Shown here piece after piece: positions 60,401 through 64,000 of a stretch of DNA of 64,000 nt (positions are counted from its first letter, which is position 1; every line of letters begins with the position of its first letter). The position numbers were made by a program, and so were the translations under genes. The DNA is from Terebella lapidaria (Eukaryota; Annelida; Polychaeta; Terebellida; Terebellidae). The DNA lies in contig OX424564.1 in assembly GCA_949152475.1 (NCBI GenBank), positions 11,656,001 through 11,720,000 of the forward strand, read 5' to 3'. The notes below the pieces were generated by a model, which saw only the letters and a list, made by a program, of their open reading frames with translations, was not told where the DNA came from and searched no databases.

Positions 60401-62024
60401 AATATACTTGGCTACACTTTACTTAGTTTTTCGAGAGGTGTTGGGTACAGCAACAAAACAAGAGTTGTCTGTGTGCTTGACAAACAGCTCATTATTTGTC
60501 TCCCCTGTGCAGGACAAGATGAGGTCGGTATATGAACTGTGTGCTATGGAATCCGGTCCTGGGACATTCAACCGTATGAAGATCCTCATGGCGAATCATG
60601 TCAACAGTCAGAAGACCGTGATCTTTGATTCAGCATCAACACAACTCCTCAGTAAACTCCTGGAGCTACAGGTTTGTAGAAATGTTTTCAACGGTACATA
60701 GATAGTCTGTGATGGCAGTTTCTATATAAAAACTTTGCTCAGTAAGTACCATCATTTCAAGTGTTTGTTCAAATACAATGTTGAACAGAATGAGGTGGTG
60801 ACTCACTTGCAAACTGTCTGCGACCGAGTTTTGGAAGACCTTGCTGCCCTCTATGAACCACTTTGGGAGGCTCCGAACAACACCCAAATCCTGCGGAGTA
60901 GCTACCTGAAAGGTTTATCTCAAATGAACCAGAGTTTCTGTACAGTGTAAATGTGGTTGCTGGTTGCCTTCTCTCCCTGTCAAGCTGAATAATGTTTCTT
61001 CATGTTGATTTACAGATATCATGGATGCGAGTAGTCAAGTAGCTGAGCTGTACAGAGAGCTTGAACTGGAGCACCATCCAGAGTATGCAACATTATCCTC
61101 TCCAAGACTTCCTCCCCCTGAAGACGGCGCTGCAACCACAGGTCCCAAAGTCGCTTGCATGGCCCCAACAGTGGGGATGGTAGCCCCTCAACCAGGGTCG
61201 TCTCAGGGAGTCTTGCAATTTCCACATCAGGTCGTGAAGGAAGAGGTGATTTATAGCAAAGCAACAAAACCGCACTCAAGGAGCTTATTGGTTTCGGGAA
61301 TTCCACCGAAAAAACTGAAAAGTGAAACACATACTGCACCGGTTTCCCTCGCTGGAATGCCGCATGGTTCCGAACAGGCTTCAGATCGAAAACCACTGAG
61401 TGAGTTGCTCGTTACGTCGAGATCAAACCAGAGTTCTTTGAGGGATTCAAAAAAGCCAACTGTTGTTATGCACAATGGGATTCCTGTTGTGTTGATGGAT
61501 GCTTCTGGTAAATTAGCCAGTCTACAGTCTATACCTGGAGTCTCAATACCAAGTGTGCCAAATGTGACACAGTCCACGCTACCACAAAGCAGCAGTCGCA
61601 AATCTGCCGCTGTTGCTCAGCCAAGTACCCATTTGGCGCAACTTTCCGGTGCAATCGCCCAGAAGGTTGTCCAGCAGTCGCAGGGATCTGGTCGACCATG
61701 TAACCAGAAACCCGGAACCAGCGCCGGACGGAAAGGGGGACCTCGTCTCAAGATGCAGCATCGCCCAATGACCTTGGTCAAGACGGAACCAAAATCACCA
61801 GACAAGAAGAGGAAGAAACCTGCTACTTGTGAGTAAATTACTTGGGGAGCTAAAGCTAAAATACGAGCAAAACTCAATTTGATATCGCTCATGAATTTGT
61901 GTGTAAATTGTTTATATTTGAATCTCACTCCTCAGATAATGACGTGGTTGATCTGGTGACTTCTTCAAGCGATGACAACTCTTCAGATGATATTCCAACG
62001 CTGAAGAAATACAGAAGGAAATGA
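38328..62024 (+). CDS. Giant FHA / acidic-repeat / SLIP-GC-type GTPase protein
   Basis: Twenty-four coding exons: 38328-38392, 38607-38794, 38942-39051, 43342-47569, 47799-54057, 54532-55380, 55502-55742, 56097-56322, 56465-56689, 56860-57054, 57132-57313, 57473-57638, 57780-57887, 58028-58147, 58300-58482, 58614-58772, 58888-59091, 59179-59348, 59963-60122, 60250-60333, 60513-60671, 60789-60912, 61016-61828, 61936-62024. Phases match at every junction; the 57780 acceptor is least certain. The product is about 5,096 aa if one 16-bp duplication in exon 4 is disregarded. Order: FHA domain (1-121, with IIGRN, ISRRHC and DDSRNGVFIND), 9-residue repeats (to about 1,490), 10-residue repeats, PTQ and SDTD-like motifs, basic nuclear signals, acidic exon 6, then a dynamin-like GTPase (about 3,976-4,755) with GDTGAGKSS, DLPG and TKTD, coiled coils and GTFNRMK, then a tail with a SUMO-interaction motif. 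The GTPase part has about the length of human SLIP-GC (NUGGC), which is known to limit AID-related DNA damage. A DNA-damage scaffold role is inferred. Confidence 0.82.
39384..42081 (+). mobile_element. Helitron-like element with internal satellite in intron 3
   Basis: The 3' end is the palindrome ATGCCTCCAAGGCAT, then CTTTAGGCCTTGACGTCTAG at 42081 followed by T; an inverse copy of this end lies at 9818. Near the 5' end at about 39394-39418 is a hairpin AAGGCATTTC-GGCA-GAAATGCCTT followed by a run of about 40 T. The exact 5' boundary is uncertain. Two diverged units with GGTTTCCGGACGATAACT (39500-39670 and 39960) precede the satellite. No protein is encoded. Confidence 0.65.
39800..42016. repeat. 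147-bp satellite, 14 units
   Basis: The anchor CGTCGTAGAGCG occurs at 39841, 40155, 40302, 40449, 40596, 40741, 40888, 41035, 41182, 41329, 41476, 41623, 41744 and 41891. Nine or more of the intervals are exactly 147 bp, one is 145 and one is 121. The central units differ by only a few bases (CGATATC versus CGTTATC, TATGGATGAAC versus TATTGATGAAC), showing recent homogenisation. Each unit contains TTTGACCTTGACCCGAAA and GCCGAGTCGGCA, a 12-bp palindrome. Confidence 0.92.
44030..47275 (+). repeat. 27-bp coding minisatellite (TEPEVEQTP units) in exon 4
   Basis: Roughly 110-120 units of 27 bp, consensus GAACCAGAAGTTGAACAG plus nine variable bases, encode TEPEVEQTP-like nonapeptides. The invariant core is TEPEVEQ; the two residues after Q vary among TP, MS, TA, TS and MP. 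T-x-x-E (TEPE) fits the CK2 consensus, so the whole region could be heavily phosphorylated, although this is inference. The middle (46360-46600) is nearly identical unit to unit while the ends are diverged. Confidence 0.9.
45739..45770 (+). repeat. 16-bp tandem duplication that shifts the frame in exon 4
   Basis: ACGGAACCAGTTGTTG occurs twice in direct succession (45739-45754 and 45755-45770). It is not a multiple of three or of the 27-bp unit. The frame upstream runs into TGA at 45769-45771, whereas the frame downstream is open to the splice donor at 47570. With one copy, the two frames are continuous. It is either a loss-of-function allele or an assembly error in repeated DNA. Confidence 0.85.
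48164..49093 (+). repeat. 30-bp coding minisatellite, 31 units, in exon 5
   Basis: Thirty-one consecutive units of 30 bp encode VDRTDPAVDE with substitutions at positions 1 (V, M, E), 2 (D, N), 8 (V, L, G) and 10 (E, Q). The third-codon and second-codon differences are interspersed, which suggests partial homogenisation. It is unrelated in sequence to the 27-bp repeat of exon 4. Confidence 0.92.
51711..52852 (+). other. Cluster of EPTQ-type motifs in the giant protein
   Basis: Seven copies of a short motif are spread over about 380 residues: LDLYLEPTQ, LHIEATQ, VGLFVEPTQ, VGLYLEPTQ, IDLFLAPTQ, LCLYMEPTQ and VSLTPTQ. TQ is the consensus target of ATM/ATR kinases, and in MDC1 phosphorylated TQ motifs are bound by the FHA domain of RNF8. 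Adjacent QSQES and LSQES words add SQ sites. The function here is inferred by analogy. Confidence 0.7.
53485..55025 (+). other. SDTD-like acidic motifs and nuclear localisation signals
   Basis: The motifs are ESDDTDVD, SAATDTEV, GETDTDN and QETDTDD (53485-53765), and LSDTDK in exon 6. CK2-phosphorylated SDTD motifs in MDC1 recruit the MRN complex through NBS1. Basic clusters KRRRSPTPKKQR, KKTKR and SKRRR at 53830-53960 are probable nuclear localisation signals; GRKRKR at about 49912 is another. Confidence 0.65.
56097..60912 (+). other. SLIP-GC (NUGGC) type GTPase module
   Basis: Dynamin-superfamily signatures: G1 GDTGAGKSS, G2 Thr in ACTAVV, G3 DLPG, G4 TKTD. A charged coiled coil (exon 12, EITELEEAMEEMEE) follows, then a stalk-like helical region with NKWGSK, GGLYWATYKATVRR and GTFNRMK, which recur in SLIP-GC-like proteins as far as I recall. 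The length of about 780 residues is close to human NUGGC (796 aa). The module lacks its own start codon with a normal leader: its first exon is in phase only with the exon upstream. Confidence 0.8.
59418..59915. mobile_element. TA-duplicating MITE in intron 18
   Basis: The ends are inverted: CTGTAAACCCCTTTAATTTCG on the left and CTGTAAACCCCTTAATTTTTCG (minus strand) on the right, with TA at both flanks (59416-59417 and 59916-59917). GGCCG-T-TTAATTTCGCG words recur near the left end. The TACTGTAA type of end with TA flanks is typical of Tc1/mariner-like miniature elements. It is non-coding. Confidence 0.75.
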
Positions 62025-62545
62025 ATCCATCACATTTAGGGAGGACTGTTAGTTATATGATGTTGTGAAACACCTATTTATCCAGGATTGTATTGCATGA
62101 TGCATGTTTAGATGCATATATATTCTAGTCTGTCGACAAATAGTTTGATAGATATCATTGAATGTTTCAGCCTTTTATCCTGTTACTTTTAGCCACATAA
62201 TGTACCATGTGTACACGTTAATTGGAGCTAACTTTGCGTATTGTTTGAATTAGACCACGGTAATTATGCTCTGAACAAAAAATTAATGATTGTAATTGTG
62301 TATTGAAGAAAATAGACAAATACAGACACATATTTTCTTGGAAGCAAAATGTGTTTTCTGTTTCATGCTACTGTTATATGTGAATTTACCTGATTCATTC
62401 ATTCAAAGTTATGTTTTCCTAACTGTAGCAAATTGTTTTTGTTGAGTTACATTGTGCAATGATTTATGTAGTTTTTGCGTCCCTGAAATGTGCTATACAG
62501 TGTCTGCCATTGTATGGAAATAAATGTTATTGTCATATTGATGTT
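62025..62545 (+). other. 3' untranslated region and poly(A) signal of the giant gene
   Basis: The stop codon at 62022-62024 is followed by AT-rich DNA without coding frames and by the hexamer AATAAA at 62519-62524, then TGTT-rich DNA as expected downstream of a cleavage site. No other poly(A) signal of equal quality separates the FHA exons from the GTPase exons in exon-like context. Confidence 0.6.
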
Positions 62546-63310
62546 GTTTGCATTTAATACAACATATGTTCTCAAACAAACATTGTAGTAATCCATCATT
62601 TATAGGACTTGAAAACAGCAAATTACCATATCAAAAACTTATGATAATCAACTTAATTGTGATATATGTTATAAGACCACTCAAAACCAGAACTTTCTTG
62701 AGGGTGTATAGGCACTGCAGATCTAGCACACAATCAAATATGATAATGGTACTGCATACTAGTACCAAATTAGTTTGCTTAGAATTTAAAAAAAGTTTCG
62801 ATGAATTTTGTTGAGCTTTGAAAAAAAGTTTTGTGCAGCCTGGATGGATGCAGATATGACTTAAGTTTGCATAATTGAGGGATAGGAAATCGCATATTAA
62901 AGCTTCATTAGAGATTTCGAATTTGACCTAGGATGACATTGAGCCATGGTTGAAATTGACAGATTCATTGGATTCTTACACAACATAACCGGCAGCCCTA
63001 ACGTTACTCGAAGATAGAGCTTATCGGTTTATTATGAACTTGTAGAAGTCAAATGGTTGCATTTTAACCTTGAATCTGACCTAAGATGACCTTCAATGCA
63101 CAATTAAACTGTTCACCAAAGAAGTGTAAATAAAGTGATCTTTGAAGACGACTCTTGGAAGATAGGACATATTTATGTGGACTATAATTATGAACGTACT
63201 GAAATCTCGGGGACTCGAATTCAAAATTATGTCCACAAATATGCATAATGGTGTTTGTATGCAACACTAGATAGGAGCTGATATACTAGTAGATGTGGTT
63301 AGTACACCAC
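62546..63310. other. Downstream intergenic region, no gene recognised
   Basis: AT-rich DNA with a few TGACCT words (62925, 63070) similar to those of the mobile elements. No credible coding frame. Confidence 0.4.
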
Positions 63311-63700
63311 AGTATGGAATTCCCATTACGAACTGTGAGTTGCGACCTGTACATTGCGAGCTATAAACTGATACAGACATATGACCTGCGAGCTATGACT
63401 GCGACCTGCGAGCTAACACCTGCGAAGTAAAACTGCAAGGTACTGTAAAATGCTTAATTTTGGTGGATGATTTATTTGGCGGTAGGGGAAAAACCGCCAA
63501 ATTAAATCGTCCGCCAAAATAACTAGATATGATGAGAAATATATGGGGTTAAGAAACCGCCAAGTTAAATATCCGCCAAATAACGTGGGGCTCACAACGG
63601 CCCAATTTGATAGGTGCCAAAATTAGTCATTTCACAGTAAAACGGCGACCTGCGAGGTACAAACTGCGAGCTCACGTTACAAACTGCGACCTGTGTGCAA
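63311..63700. repeat. Decamer array of the TATGGAATTCC family, split by a MITE
   Basis: It starts with TATGGAATTCC (63313), followed by degenerate GAGCTA, TTGCGACCTG and TGCGAGCTA words that resume after a nested MITE at 63640. It is the third locus of the decamer family in the window; here the core is TGCGACCTGCGAGC. Confidence 0.6.
63443..63637. mobile_element. TA-duplicating MITE nested in the decamer array
   Basis: The ends are CTGTAAAATGCTTAATTTTGG on the left and CTGTGAAATGACTAATTTTGG on the right (minus strand), with TA flanks at 63441-63442 and 63638-63639. Repeated GCCAAATTAAAT and CCGCCAAA words lie inside. It shares the CTGTAAA end type with the element at 59418 but differs inside. 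Confidence 0.7.
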
Positions 63701-64000
63701 CACAATACAACTTAAATATTTGGTAGGTCTATATACATTCTCCATATTAAACCATGGATTATTGTCCTATACATTACCTCCATAATACTACATGGGTAAC
63801 CCTATCAGCCCACTTAAATTAGGCTCCCCCATAGAGAAACCTCTCATATGGGGAAGAATAAAGAATGACCCCTCCCCGCCAACTTCCTCCATTCCCTATT
63901 CTCCTTCCAGAATTGGGAACAGCCACACTTTTATGCCTACTCTGATATATTTTCTAATTGTCGTCGTTGGATTGATCCAACTTTATTGTAACTTGGAAGG
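63701..64000. other. Right edge, no gene recognised
   Basis: No coding frame, repeat end or regulatory motif could be supported in the last 300 bases. Confidence 0.4.

Overview
The window looks like nuclear DNA of an invertebrate animal. Its genes have many introns with GT/AG borders, the gaps between genes are long and AT-rich, there are Helitron-type and inverted-repeat mobile elements, and one gene is an ANTP-class (NKL-type) homeobox. A SLIP-GC-type nuclear GTPase and a homeobox of this kind would fit an invertebrate deuterostome, for example a lancelet. The species itself cannot be proved from the sequence alone.

Layout. (1) 1-3.0 kb shows no recognisable gene. (2) 3.0-8.0 kb is a complete four-exon homeobox gene on the + strand (CDS 3513-7878, 303 aa) with a TATA/CCAAT-type promoter about 430 bp upstream of the ATG. 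(3) 8-26 kb is a graveyard of short non-autonomous elements: Helitron-like ends, palindromic MITE-like elements, minisatellites and a very long inverted repeat, with only one doubtful coding exon at 17.1 kb. (4) 27031-33083 is a complete DNA transposon with matching ends, a 7-bp target duplication and a five-exon, minus-strand transposase of about 1,078 codons that carries one premature stop. (5) 33.3-35.7 kb is a fold-back element split by a Helitron-like copy whose exact boundaries can be read from the unoccupied opposite arm. (6) 38.3-62.5 kb is one giant + strand gene of 24 coding exons.

The giant gene is the main discovery candidate. Its exons join in phase from an N-terminal FHA domain, through about 1,400 residues of a 9-residue acidic repeat, 31 copies of a 10-residue repeat, a run of Pro-Thr-Gln and SDTD-like motifs and several nuclear localisation signals, into a SLIP-GC (NUGGC) type dynamin-like GTPase and a tail with a SUMO-interaction motif. 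This is the architecture expected of a DNA-damage scaffold of MDC1 type, but with a GTPase where MDC1 has BRCT domains. The predicted product is about 5,096 aa if a 16-bp tandem duplication that shifts the frame in exon 4 is an assembly error or a rare allele.

The genes do not form an operon. The homeobox gene and the giant gene are independent transcription units separated by about 30 kb of mobile DNA. Copies of the same Helitron-like family lie in intron 1 of the homeobox gene and between the two genes, and a related element with a 147-bp satellite fills intron 3 of the giant gene.
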